A stretch of DNA of 64,000 nt from Paeniglutamicibacter antarcticus (GCF_900010755.1 NZ_CZJT01000082.1:1-64000); one strand, 5' to 3'. Counted from the stretch's first letter, positions 52,280 through 61,753 are shown. A program made the numbers and translations. Notes: generated by a model not told the origin, from the letters alone.

Positions 52280-52405
52280 ATGAAATTCGCCTACGATGAA
52301 CGCATTATGGAATCGATGCGCAAACACACAAAATTGATCACCTGGTTCTTGATCGGGACGCTGGTTCTTGGGACCGGTGCCGGCCTGATCTCGGGTCTTG
52401 CCTGA
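52280..52405 (+). CDS. Small hydrophobic ORF coupled to an MFS gene
   Basis: Up to 41 residues (or 32 from an internal ATG at 52307): charged start, then KLITWFLIGTLVLGTGAGLI as one transmembrane helix. Its stop codon overlaps the start of the MFS gene (TGATG), so it would be translated just ahead of it. It could be a small transporter subunit or only a coupling peptide. Ribosome sites are weak; low to medium certainty. Confidence 0.45.
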   Translation: MKFAYDERIMESMRKHTKLITWFLIGTLVLGTGAGLISGLA

Positions 52406-53667
52406 TGGCGATCAACGACGGGGTGGCAAACGCGCTCCCCGAAGCACTCCAGAACCCGACAAGGAACGTATCCCGCCGCTGGGTTACCTCTGTGGTTCTG
52501 GTCAATCTCGGCATCAACATTGTCATCTTTGCCCCGATTAATGTCCTGCTTGGATTGCAGGCAACCTCCATCGACGCGGGGAACAAGGAAGCCATCCTGT
52601 CGTTGGTGACAGCATGTGGAGCAGCCGTGGCGTTGGTGTCGAACCCGCTCTTTGGTGCGCTCTCGGACCGCACGGTTTCCAAAATGGGACGAAGGTCCCC
52701 GTGGATTCTTGCCGGCGCCATCTTGGGCGCCGCATCATTGCTGTTGCTTTCCGGTGCCACCACCGTGGCGCTGATGCTGATTGGATGGTGCGCACTTCAG
52801 GCATCGATCAATGCCGCCTATTCGGCGATCACTGCAACGATTCCCGACCGGGTACCCCAGGCCAAGCGCGGCTCGATCGGTGGACTTGCCGCCATGGGGC
52901 AGACCGTAGGTATCTTGTTGGGTGCAGTTGTCGGTTTCTTGATTTCAGGAAACCTGGCCGTCGGATACATCATCTGTGCCGTGGCGTTGGTCATTTCGGT
53001 GATCCCGTATCTCATCAAGCCAAACGATCCAAGGCTCCCCAAGGAATTCCGGACACCGTTCAATCTCGGGCAGTTCCTCAAGGGTTTTTGGATCAACCCC
53101 GCCAAGCACCAAGACTTCGGATGGGCCTGGCTGACGAGGCTGATCATGAACGTCGGCAACCAGATGACGATCGTTTATCTGCTCTTCTATCTCACCGATG
53201 TCATTCACCACCCGGACCCGGCCGGCGGCGTTTTGGTCTTGACTGGCGTATATGCCGTAATGGTGATCATTAGTGCAGTGATTTTCGGACCCATGAGCGA
53301 TAAGAGCGGCAAGCGGAAGATCTATGTCATCTTCTCCTCCATGGTGGTTTCCAGCTCCGCGCTGATCATCGCCATTTTCCAGACCTTCCCCGGTGCCATC
53401 GTCGGTGCTGCCGTGTTGGGCTTTGGGTTCGGTGCCTATCTGGCAGTCGATTTCGCGTTGTTGACCATGGTGCTTCCGTCCGCGGATGCGCGGGCGAAAG
53501 ACATGGGCGTGATCAACATTGCCAACTCGCTGCCGCAGGTCATTGCACCGGCACTCGCATTCTTTGCCGTCACGATCCTTGGCAGTTACACGGCGCTGTT
53601 CGCCGTTGCCGCTGGTATTGGGTTGATAGGGGCCTTCCTGGTCCGAAATATCCGTTCGGTTCCCTAA
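52405..53667 (+). CDS. MFS transporter of the SLC45/GPH-like group
   Basis: A 420-residue, 12-helix transporter. VSNPLFGALSDRTVSKMGRRSPWILAG between helices 2 and 3 and DKSGKRKIYVIFSSM between 8 and 9 are MFS A-motifs of the type found in glycoside-pentoside-hexuronide and SLC45 carriers, so a sugar or organic acid is likely. The central loop is short. Start at 52405 is coupled to the small ORF before. It may be expressed with the VTT gene that follows 82 bases later. Confidence 0.85.
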   Translation: MAINDGVANALPEALQNPTRNVSRRWVTSVVLVNLGINIVIFAPINVLLGLQATSIDAGNKEAILSLVTACGAAVALVSNPLFGALSDRTVSKMGRRSPWILAGAILGAASLLLLSGATTVALMLIGWCALQASINAAYSAITATIPDRVPQAKRGSIGGLAAMGQTVGILLGAVVGFLISGNLAVGYIICAVALVISVIPYLIKPNDPRLPKEFRTPFNLGQFLKGFWINPAKHQDFGWAWLTRLIMNVGNQMTIVYLLFYLTDVIHHPDPAGGVLVLTGVYAVMVIISAVIFGPMSDKSGKRKIYVIFSSMVVSSSALIIAIFQTFPGAIVGAAVLGFGFGAYLAVDFALLTMVLPSADARAKDMGVINIANSLPQVIAPALAFFAVTILGSYTALFAVAAGIGLIGAFLVRNIRSVP

Positions 53668-53749
53668 AACTCGGAAACCCTTGGTTTTGCGAATGTCGGG
53701 TGGCTCACCAATGGCCAGGGTTAATACCGAATGCCGATAGGATTTAGGG

Positions 53750-54202
53750 ATGGATTGGTTACGGGATGCACCTTTCGGTTGGGCCTACGCCGTTCTGTTC
53801 CTGATTGTCATGGCACGGGCCAATACCACGTACTGGCTCGGCCGCGGCATCGCCGCGGGTGTGAAGCACACCCGATTCCAGCATTTATTGACTGGACCCA
53901 TCTACCAGCGGGCCGAGCGTTTCATCCAACGTTGGGGAGTCTTCGCCATCCCGCTTTCCTTTATGACGGTGGGGATACAGACGGCAGTTAATGCGAGTGC
54001 CGGCGTGGCACGCATGCCGCTTGTCAGGTACCTGCCTTCGGTCATTGTTGGATGCCTGATATGGGCAGCCATATATTCCACGGTGGGCATGGCGGTCATT
54101 TACGCATGGATTGCCATCGGCTGGCAGTGGATTGTTGCCGGCGCCGTCGTGGTGGCGATCGTGACCATCGCCTGGATTCGTTACCGCCGCCAGAACGGCT
54201 AA
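53750..54202 (+). CDS. DedA/VTT-domain membrane protein
   Basis: A 150-residue, four- to five-helix membrane protein. ARANTTYWLGRGIAAGVKHTRF, then QRWGVFAIPLSFMTVG and RMPLVRYLPSVIVGCLIWAAIYSTVG match the DedA/SNARE-associated (VTT) pattern, including the conserved Arg before the FAIP-like helix, although it is shorter than usual DedA proteins (about 200 aa). Relatives are lipid scramblases or transporters. Plus-strand neighbours are the MFS and the Lrp regulator genes. Confidence 0.75.
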   Translation: MDWLRDAPFGWAYAVLFLIVMARANTTYWLGRGIAAGVKHTRFQHLLTGPIYQRAERFIQRWGVFAIPLSFMTVGIQTAVNASAGVARMPLVRYLPSVIVGCLIWAAIYSTVGMAVIYAWIAIGWQWIVAGAVVVAIVTIAWIRYRRQNG

Positions 54203-54348
54203 AAAGCAACCGTAGCGGTGCATTCTGACCGAAACCCAGCGAGTTTTTGTGCCCTCGGAGCAAAACTGCTGTGCCCGGACTCCATTTGCGAATTTTCATC
54301 GGTACTATCGATGGAAACAGGAATTACTTGCGAAAGTCGGGTGCCCAC

Positions 54349-54843
54349 GTGGCAATTGCAGCGAAAAATCTTCGGCAATCGAACTCCATAGAGTTGGATG
54401 ATATCGACAGGGGTTTGCTGCGCATGCTCACCGAAAATGCGCGCCGGACCAACAACTCCCTGGCCGAGGAACTGGGTATAGCCCCATCGACCTGCCTGGC
54501 TCGACTCAACGCGCTACGATCGGCAGGAGTCATCCGCCGCTTCACATTGGAAATCGATCCAGTGGTTTTGGGACATGCCCTCGAGGCGCTGATCTTCGTG
54601 AAGATCCGGCCAGGTGCGCGGCATCTCATGTCCAGCTTCGCCGAAGAAATGCGTGCCAAGCCCGGAGTCACCCAGCTGTTTTTCCTGGGTGGAGCCGACG
54701 ACTTCTTGATCCACGTTGCCGTGCGGGATTCAAACGACGTGCGCCAATTTGTGCTCGACAACCTTTCGGCAAACCCCGCGGTGGCAACCACTCAGACCTC
54801 CTTGGTCTTCGAGCACAGCCAGGGCGCGGTGCCCTGGTTGTAG
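54349..54843 (+). CDS. Lrp/AsnC family transcriptional regulator
   Basis: A 164-residue regulator. LDDIDRGLLRMLTENARRTNNSLAEELGIAPSTCLARLNALRSAGVIRRF is the Lrp helix-turn-helix, and the rest is the AsnC_trans_reg (RAM) ligand domain ending FVLDNLSANPAVATTQTSLVFEHSQG. In this family amino acids set the oligomer state. The GTG at 54349 gives the usual length; upstream TTG at 54330 is another option, and there is no clear ribosome site. A TACTAT at 54303 could be its -10. Target unknown; VTT and GuaB1 genes are beside it. Confidence 0.85.
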   Translation: MAIAAKNLRQSNSIELDDIDRGLLRMLTENARRTNNSLAEELGIAPSTCLARLNALRSAGVIRRFTLEIDPVVLGHALEALIFVKIRPGARHLMSSFAEEMRAKPGVTQLFFLGGADDFLIHVAVRDSNDVRQFVLDNLSANPAVATTQTSLVFEHSQGAVPWL

Positions 54844-54857
54844 CCCAAAGAACCTGA

Positions 54858-56324
<1,467 letters not shown>

Positions 56325-56502
56325 CTACAGCCAAAAGCAATTGCCGCGTGACCTGTATCACGATGGTGCTGGGGGAATGTCGGAGGCGATGGCGTAAATA
56401 GGGCCTGAAATCGGCACTAATTTGTTTGGAGGGTTTGGGCGTACGGTAGGGAACAGCAGCGGCCCGAATTCCGCGAGACCGCATAGCTCATTGGAGGGTG
56501 TC

Positions 56503-56793
56503 ATGACGGTCACGGTTCCGGTTACCGAATGTGCTGTTGATAATTGCTCATTCAACGACCACTCACATTGCGGTGCCGCGGGCATCACCATTGGCGGCAA
56601 CGCCGATCATGCCCAGTGCGCAACGTTTATTGATACGGGTGTCCACGGAGGCCTGCCCAAGGTTCTGGCCTCGGTCGGTGCCTGCCAGCGCACCGAATGC
56701 ATGCACAACGACCACCTGATGTGTGGAGCTTCCGAAGTTCGCGTGGGCCCGGGGGCAGACAACGCAGATTGCCTGACCTACTCGCACGATTAG
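56503..56793 (+). CDS. DUF1540 Cys-rich metal-binding protein
   Basis: A 96-residue protein with two DUF1540 repeats: CAVDNCSFNDHSHCGAAG then CQRTECMHNDHLMCGAS, each with three or more Cys and a His and followed by a downstream Cys (HAQCATF, NADCLTY). The pattern Cx4-5C...CxA suggests zinc or other metal binding. The ATG at 56503 has GGAGGG just upstream. Function unknown; relatives are stress-associated. A hairpin follows. Confidence 0.85.
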   Translation: MTVTVPVTECAVDNCSFNDHSHCGAAGITIGGNADHAQCATFIDTGVHGGLPKVLASVGACQRTECMHNDHLMCGASEVRVGPGADNADCLTYSHD

Positions 56794-56827
56794 GCATGCC
56801 CAGGTGCGAAAAATTGAATAGACCTTA

Positions 56828-56861
56828 GATGGTGTCCGGGGCTTCCGTTCCGGGCACCATC
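56828..56861 (+). terminator. Hairpin after the DUF1540 gene
   Basis: GATGGTGTCCGG (56828-56839) pairs with CCGGGCACCATC (56850-56861), one mismatch, loop of ten. No T run follows, so termination is probable but not certain. Confidence 0.55.
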
Positions 56862-56979
56862 TGGTGTTGAAGCCCGCTGCTGCCGGTGCGTTTCGAGTTT
56901 CCCGTCGTCGGCGGTCCTGCGGGGCACTCCCTGGCTTGCGGCCAGCCGTTTGCAGGAATCCGGCAGCGGCGCAAAATAC

Positions 56980-57187
56980 CCGTCATGCCAGCCATGTGAG
57001 CCTTGCGTGCGCGCTCGATCTACCCCCGGCGGGCCTGTGCGAGGCGAACTTCGATGATGCGGTGATCTGCTCGGTGGCGGGAACGCAGGATGTACCCCCG
57101 GGCTTCGAGTCCCATGATTTTCGGGCCAAGCATGAATCTGGCCGTGCCTTGCGGAATGGACTTGAGGACCGGACCCTGGCGACCTGT
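56980..57187 (-). pseudogene. Remnant of a MarR-type regulator
   Basis: On the minus strand one frame reads GLEARGYILRSRHRADHRII, then EVRLAQARRG, a stop at 57020, and IERARKAHMAGM. This matches the wing and the start of the last helix of MarR proteins (LxARGYIxRxRxxxDRRxxxVxLTxxGR then xxERAxxAH). No start and no intact HTH can be found upstream, and the stop falls in the conserved GR position. It is not covered by any intact gene. The neighbouring palindromes at 57301-57383 could be its former targets. Confidence 0.45.
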
Positions 57188-57300
57188 TCAGCCAGGGGGC
57201 TTGCGGTGCGGGATTCCGGGCCGTTGGCGGCTGTTGGATTCCTGGTCCGCCGGGCGTTCAATGGTGGGGAGGGGTGCCATGGTGATGGTCATTGGAATCC

Positions 57301-57341
57301 AGGTTGTTCAACAACCTATTGCCATGATTGTTCAACAACCT
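57301..57341. promoter_or_regulatory. Two TTGTTCAACAA operators
   Basis: AGGTTGTTCAACAACCT (57301-57317) is a perfect palindrome around C57309; TTGTTCAACAACCT recurs at 57328-57341. The two cores TTGTTCAACAA are centred 24 bases apart, about two helical turns, as expected for cooperative repressor binding. The partner regulator is not identified in the window; a GntR or MarR protein is likely. Confidence 0.7.
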
Positions 57342-57369
57342 GTAGTGTACCTTTCATCACTCCCACCTT

Positions 57370-57383
57370 GTGACAGCTGTCAC
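57370..57383. promoter_or_regulatory. 14-bp palindrome before the YcsG-type gene
   Basis: GTGACAGCTGTCAC is a perfect 14-bp palindrome, 24 bases before the start codon of the transporter gene and downstream of the TTGTTCAACAA pair. It could be a second regulator site. Confidence 0.45.
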
Positions 57384-57406
57384 CCACACTCTTGATGGAT
57401 GTAATC

Positions 57407-58624
57407 ATGGCTACCCCCAGCATTAAACCGAAGCTCAGCACTTCCGCCCGGCGCACTGCAATGCTCGGCGCCATGTTCCTCATGGCCACCAGCGCCATCG
57501 GCCCGGGTTTCATCACCCAGACCACGGAATTCACCGTCAGGATCGGAGCATCGTTCGCCTTCGCCATTGTCGTTTCCATCCTCGTTGACATCGCCGTCCA
57601 GCTGAACGTCTGGCGCATCATCGGCGTTTCGGGCCTGCGCGCCCAGGAACTTGGCAACAAGGTGCTGCCCGGTGCCGGTTGGGCCTTGGCCGCACTGGTC
57701 TTCATCGGCGGCATGGTCTTCAACATCGGCAACATTGCGGGTACCGGCCTGGGCATGAACGCCATGCTGGGACTGGACCCCAAGATCGGCGGTGCGATTT
57801 CCGCGGCCGTCGCCATCCTGGTCTTCCTCTCGAAGCGCGCGGGCATGGCGCTGGACAAGATCGTGGTCATGCTCGGCGCGATCATGATCCTGCTGATGCT
57901 CTACGTGGCAATCGTTGCTGCACCTCCCGTGGGTGAAGCCTTGAAGAACGCAGTGCTTCCGGAACAGATCGACTTCCTGATCATCACCACCCTCATCGGC
58001 GGAACCGTCGGCGGCTACATCACATACGCGGGCGCACACCGCATGCTCGACTCCGGGGCAGCCGGTGTTGAGAACGTCAAGGACATCACCCGGACCTCGA
58101 TCCTGAGCATCATCGTCACGGGCATCATGCGCGTGCTGCTCTTCCTGGCGATCCTCGGCGTCGTCGCCGGCGGCGTGGTGCTCACCAGCGACAACAAGGC
58201 CGCCGAGGCCTTCGGCCACGCAGCGGGCGAGATCGGCATCCGCTCCTTCGGCGTGATCCTTTGGGCCGCGGCCCTGACCTCCGTGATCGGCGCCGCGTAC
58301 ACCTCGGTTTCCTTCATCACCAAGTCCACCACACCCGAGCGCACCCGCAACCTGATCACCGTCGCCTTCATCGGGGTCTGTGCGGTCATCTACCTCTTCC
58401 TGGGCCAGGCCCCGCAGACCCTGTTGATCTTCGCGGGAGCCTTCAACGGCCTGATCCTGCCCTTCGGCTTCGCGATCCTGCTCTACGCTGCCTGGCGCCG
58501 CCGGGACCTGTTGCAGGGCTACGCCTACCCGAAGTGGCTGCTGATCATCGGTGTGGCCACCTGGCTGCTGACCCTGTTCCTGGGCTGGAACTCACTGGCC
58601 GGCCTGTCCAAGCTCTGGGTCTAA
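57407..58624 (+). CDS. NRAMP-fold transporter (YcsG-like)
   Basis: A 405-residue, 11-12 helix protein of the LeuT/NRAMP fold. SAIGPGFITQTTEF in the first helix replaces the DPGN metal site of true NRAMP proteins, so metal transport is unlikely; this branch is YcsG of Bacillus, encoded next to YcsF/YcsI and the 5-oxoprolinase subunits. It would carry an amino acid derivative such as pyroglutamate. The ATG at 57407 is the preferred start; an ATG at 57395 would add four residues. It is followed by the YcsI-type gene 62 bases later and preceded by conspicuous operators. Confidence 0.82.
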   Translation: MATPSIKPKLSTSARRTAMLGAMFLMATSAIGPGFITQTTEFTVRIGASFAFAIVVSILVDIAVQLNVWRIIGVSGLRAQELGNKVLPGAGWALAALVFIGGMVFNIGNIAGTGLGMNAMLGLDPKIGGAISAAVAILVFLSKRAGMALDKIVVMLGAIMILLMLYVAIVAAPPVGEALKNAVLPEQIDFLIITTLIGGTVGGYITYAGAHRMLDSGAAGVENVKDITRTSILSIIVTGIMRVLLFLAILGVVAGGVVLTSDNKAAEAFGHAAGEIGIRSFGVILWAAALTSVIGAAYTSVSFITKSTTPERTRNLITVAFIGVCAVIYLFLGQAPQTLLIFAGAFNGLILPFGFAILLYAAWRRRDLLQGYAYPKWLLIIGVATWLLTLFLGWNSLAGLSKLWV

Positions 58625-58686
58625 CCGCCTGAGCCTGTAGTACCAGGCAGCAGTCCTTCCCCGCCTTTGAAAGGAACCACCAAGCC

Positions 58687-59502
58687 ATGACCGCAATCCA
58701 ACCCACGGCAGCCATGCCGGAAAACCGTGCAGGGCTGACCCCGGCGCAGGCGCGCGAACTCTTCCGAGACGGCCTGGTGGTCCCCACCGCCGGGTTCTCC
58801 TTGGGATATGCGCAGGCAAACCTGATCATCGTGCCCAAAGACCAGGCCTTCGATGTCTTGCTTTTTGCCCAGCGGAATCCGAAGTCCTGCCCGATCCTGG
58901 GCGTGCTCGACGCCGGGGAAACCAGCGGGGAACTGCTGGTTGGCGGGGATATCCGCACCGATGTCCCGCAGTACTTTGTCTACGAAAACGGCGTGAAGGT
59001 TGCCGAGCCAACGGACCTGTCCGAGTACTGGCGCGATGACCTGGTGACGTTCATTGTGGGTTGCTCGTTCACGTTCGAGACGGCACTGATGGAGGGCGGC
59101 ATCAACATCGCCCACATCGACCAGGGCGTGAACGTGCCGATGTTCAAGTCGAACATCCGCAGCGCCTCGGCCGGTTCCATGTCCGGGCCCATGGTGGTCT
59201 CGATGCGCCCGATCCCCGCCTCGCAGGTGGCCGACGCGGTGCGAATCACCTCCCGCTACCCGGCGGTGCACGGGGCGCCGGTGCACATCGGTAACCCGGA
59301 GGAACTGGGGATCATGGATTTGTCGAAACCCGACTTCGGTGACGCCGTGGAAATCCCGGCCGGGCACATCCCGGTGTTCTGGGCCTGCGGGGTCACCCCG
59401 CAGGCGGCGGTCATGGAGTCCCGCCCGGCGCTGGCTATCGGCCACGCGCCCGGGCACATGCTGATCACAGACGCACGCGACAGCAACTACCTGGTGCCGT
59501 AA
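58687..59502 (+). CDS. DUF1445 putative hydro-lyase (YcsI-like)
   Basis: A 271-residue member of DUF1445 (YcsI family; annotated D-glutamate cyclase in the eukaryotic branch). Conserved segments are [43 protein letters not shown], and [26 protein letters not shown]. With the YcsG-like transporter it forms a pair usually found together with PxpABC, the 5-oxoprolinase; those genes are absent here. GAAAGGAA precedes the ATG. Confidence 0.88.
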   Translation: MTAIQPTAAMPENRAGLTPAQARELFRDGLVVPTAGFSLGYAQANLIIVPKDQAFDVLLFAQRNPKSCPILGVLDAGETSGELLVGGDIRTDVPQYFVYENGVKVAEPTDLSEYWRDDLVTFIVGCSFTFETALMEGGINIAHIDQGVNVPMFKSNIRSASAGSMSGPMVVSMRPIPASQVADAVRITSRYPAVHGAPVHIGNPEELGIMDLSKPDFGDAVEIPAGHIPVFWACGVTPQAAVMESRPALAIGHAPGHMLITDARDSNYLVP

Positions 59503-59530
59503 CCGTACCGGCACAGGTATTGGTGTGCAG

Positions 59531-59568
59531 GTGGGCGCATCCTCGGGGCAACCGGAGGATACGCCCAC
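59531..59568. terminator. Hairpin between convergent YcsI-type and Asp23-like genes
   Basis: GTGGGCGCATCCTC (59531-59544) pairs with GAGGATACGCCCAC (59555-59568), one mismatch, ten-base loop. It lies 28 bases after the YcsI-type stop and 17 bases before the Asp23-like gene end, so it can serve both strands. Confidence 0.65.
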
Positions 59569-59584
59569 CATTGGTTGAGGCGGT

Positions 59585-59914
59585 TTAGAGCACCGTAATT
59601 TTGACGGTTGTGTCCTGGACGCGGTGTCCGTGTGCGGCCAGCACCCTGGACACGGCCTTCTGGGCCTGCGCGGCAACTGCCACAGCATTCGAGTCGTCGT
59701 GAACGCTCAGATCGAGCTCGGCAACCAAACCCCGGGCTGTGCGGTGGACGAGCAGTGCCTCGTGCGGCTCGGTCGAGGAGAGCAACATGTTCTTCCAGAT
59801 TCCGCGCGTCGGCGGATGCACCTCCGTCACTCCCACCACGTCGAGCACCGCAGTAACCGCTTTGCACCGAATCTCGGAAGAAATCACCGTCAGGTCCACT
59901 GGGCTTTGGGTCAT
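59585..59914 (-). CDS. Small Asp23-like protein
   Basis: A 109-residue protein resembling a single Asp23/Gls24 domain: RCKAVTAVLDVVGVTEVHPP at the start, ARGLVAELDLSVHDDSNAVAVAAQAQKAVSRVLAAHG then a final strand. This beta-alpha domain occurs in alkaline-shock and envelope-stress proteins. It is the third gene of the sigma operon and overlaps the fusion gene by four bases. Function is not defined. Confidence 0.75.
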   Translation of the reverse strand: MTQSPVDLTVISSEIRCKAVTAVLDVVGVTEVHPPTRGIWKNMLLSSTEPHEALLVHRTARGLVAELDLSVHDDSNAVAVAAQAQKAVSRVLAAHGHRVQDTTVKITVL

Positions 59915-60465
59915 TGGAATACATCCTCCACTGTCACATTGATCGTGCCAATCGGCATGCCGATACGTTCTGCAAACCGCGCGGCAATGGTTCTCCGGGT
60001 TTCTTCCGCCACTTCGGTGCCGTCCTGTCCGGCTTGCATGGCCAGTGAAACCGCCAGAGAAATGGGGCCGGCATCGTCCGCGTGCGGGATGATTTTGTGC
60101 GTGCGCAGTTCCACGTGTTCGATGGAATCCACGGCGTCGCGGATGGCTTCAAGCAGCAAGTAGGAACTGATGCGCAGGGGGCCAAGCGGGGTCACTGTGA
60201 GGGTGAAAAGGGTTCCGCGTCTGATCTCTGTCCGGATTCCGTGCATGACCCGACCCAGAATGCCCTCCAACAGGGATTCTTCGGGATCGGTACCCGTTTT
60301 CCATTCCTGTGCCGCCTGCGCCAACGGAGCCAGCCGCCGGCGTTGTTCCTGACAGGTGAGGCACTGCAGTTCGTGTGCGTCGGGTGGCGACCCCAAACTG
60401 GCCCACAACTCGTCCTCGCTGCGTGTGCAGCTGTGCGGTGCGTCGGTGCTGGGCGTCATTTCCAC
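59911..60465 (-). CDS. Anti-sigma zinc motif fused to Asp23-like domain
   Basis: A 184-residue soluble protein encoded right after an ECF sigma factor. The N-terminal 45 residues carry His31-x3-Cys35-x2-Cys38 (DAHELQCLTC), the ZAS motif by which many anti-sigma factors bind zinc and hold ECF sigma factors. From about residue 65 an Asp23-like domain follows (HGIRTEIRRGTLFTLTVTPLGPLRISSYLLLEAIRDAVDSIEHVELRTHKII, then ERIGMPIGTINVTVEDVF). There is no transmembrane helix, unlike many ZAS anti-sigmas. Gene overlap with both neighbours ties the three proteins together. I infer that it inhibits the sigma factor and is switched by Asp23-type interactions. Confidence 0.8.
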   Translation of the reverse strand: MEMTPSTDAPHSCTRSEDELWASLGSPPDAHELQCLTCQEQRRRLAPLAQAAQEWKTGTDPEESLLEGILGRVMHGIRTEIRRGTLFTLTVTPLGPLRISSYLLLEAIRDAVDSIEHVELRTHKIIPHADDAGPISLAVSLAMQAGQDGTEVAEETRRTIAARFAERIGMPIGTINVTVEDVFQ

Positions 60466-61040
60466 GGTCGCATTCTTTCTGCAAGGGTGGTGCGGGCGCG
60501 GGATATACGGCCTCGCACGGTTGCGATTGGTTCCGAAACGATTGCTGAAATATCGGCGTAGGAGAGATCATGGATCTCTTTCAATACCCAGCATTCGCGT
60601 TGGTTTGCAGGCAATTCGTGGACAAATCGTCGCAGGTCCGTCATTGCCGCATTGGTCTCGGCGTTCGATTCGGGATTCTCCCCGCTTCGATCATCCGATG
60701 CAGCTATGTCTCCGGCCAGGGATTCCGGCCCCTGCAGATCGCGGGGTTGTGGCGTGCGTTTTCGCAGGTGATCGATGCACCGGTGCCGGGCGATCCTGTA
60801 CAGCCATGTCCCCAGGGCCTCCGGTGCATGCAAGGTGGATAGCTGCCGCCAAGCGGTCAGGTATACCTCCTGCAAGACATCTTCGGCGTCTCCCGGTACA
60901 ACCAGCATACTTGTGCAAAAGCGGAGCAGACCACGTTGGTGGTAGGTCAGGATCTTTTCAAACGCACGGGGGTCGCCGGATTGGGCCCTGGCCACGAGAT
61001 TGCCCAGTTGTTGCTGATCAGGTTTTTCGGGACCCGACAT
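60456..61040 (-). CDS. ECF-type RNA polymerase sigma factor
   Basis: A 194-residue sigma-70 family factor with region 2 (LLRFCTSMLVVPGDAEDVLQEVYLTAWRQL, -10 reading) and region 4 (DLRRFVHELPANQRECWVLKEIHDLSYADISAIVSEPIATVRGRISRARTTLAE, -35 reading). No extra domains. The ATG at 61040 follows AGGAGCGAAT closely; the reading from 61073 is unsupported. It is the first gene of the three-gene operon with the ZAS-Asp23 protein and is divergent from the Asp23 operon across a 220-base region, so it probably controls both. Confidence 0.9.
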   Translation of the reverse strand: MSGPEKPDQQQLGNLVARAQSGDPRAFEKILTYHQRGLLRFCTSMLVVPGDAEDVLQEVYLTAWRQLSTLHAPEALGTWLYRIARHRCIDHLRKRTPQPRDLQGPESLAGDIAASDDRSGENPESNAETNAAMTDLRRFVHELPANQRECWVLKEIHDLSYADISAIVSEPIATVRGRISRARTTLAERMRPWK

Positions 61041-61187
61041 ATTCGCTCCTCTATACTGCCGGGCAAAGACCATGGGAGTTACCCGCTGGTAGGGAGCCTA
61101 CCCTAGGCACAAGTTGCCGCGGCCCACAAGAATAGGGGGGTGGATCGGGGACACGGATTCTTTCCAAAAGTTTCTTAGGAATTTTCG

Positions 61188-61200
61188 TGACGATTCGTCA
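61188..61200. promoter_or_regulatory. 13-bp palindrome in the divergent stress promoter
   Basis: TGACGATTCGTCA (TGACGA-T-TCGTCA) lies between the sigma operon and the Asp23 operon, just after TTAGGAATTTTCG at 61175. The GGAAT followed after a short spacer by CGTC also resembles an ECF-type promoter, though the spacing (12) is shorter than the usual 16-17. Candidate only. Confidence 0.4.
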
Positions 61201-61261
61201 TCGGCATACGTCTGTATTGATGTAAGTCACCAAATCTTCTGTAGAAACGGATGGATAGACA

Positions 61262-61750
61262 ATGTCAGAGAACATAAACCGTTCCCTTCCCAAGACCACC
61301 GAAGAGGCCTTGGCCGCAGAGGCAGGTTCGAAGGAACAGGTGCGGCAGGGTCCATTGCAGACCGAATTCGGCTCGACGACGATTGCCGACACCGTGGTGC
61401 AAAAGCTCGCTGGCATCGCCACCCGCGAAGTTCCCGGCGTGTATGCCATGGGAACTGCCGCACGCCGGGCACTGAACTCCCTCGCGGAACGCATTCCCGG
61501 CTCGCAGACAAACGTCAGTGGCGGAGTCAGCGTTGAAAAGGGCGAACGGCAAACCGCAATCGACGTGAACATCGTCGTTGAATACGGTGCGGCCATCGCC
61601 GAGGTTGCTGAGGAGATCCGCCGCAACGTGATTCAGGCCGTGGAACACGGAACCTCATTGGAAGTCCTTGAGGTCAACGTGAACGTCAGTGACGTGCACC
61701 TGCCCGAGGACGACGACGAATCCTCGGAACGCTCGGATCGTCTGGAGTAG
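61262..61750 (+). CDS. Asp23/Gls24 family envelope stress protein
   Basis: A 162-residue Asp23 protein. The domain spans FGSTTIADTVVQKLAGIATREVPGVYAMGTAARRAL, then VSGGVSVEKGERQTAIDVNIVVEYGAAIAEVAEEIRRNVIQAVEHGTSLEVLEVNVNVSDVHL, a close match to staphylococcal Asp23 that sits under the membrane anchored by AmaP. The charged C-terminal tail (DDDESSERSDRLE) is extra. It opens a seven-gene envelope-stress operon that faces the sigma/ZAS-Asp23 operon. Confidence 0.9.
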   Translation: MSENINRSLPKTTEEALAAEAGSKEQVRQGPLQTEFGSTTIADTVVQKLAGIATREVPGVYAMGTAARRALNSLAERIPGSQTNVSGGVSVEKGERQTAIDVNIVVEYGAAIAEVAEEIRRNVIQAVEHGTSLEVLEVNVNVSDVHLPEDDDESSERSDRLE

Positions 61751-61753
61751 ACC

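Larger units (their letters stand above)
57188..57406. other. Promoter region of the YcsG-type gene
   Basis: About 220 bases without a gene. It contains the operators 57301-57341 and 57370-57383 directly before the transporter gene. Confidence 0.5.

Noticed and set aside
56864..57373. 169-residue plus-strand frame
   Set aside because: Crosses the MarR remnant and the TTGTTCAACAA operators, has no ribosome site and no domain.
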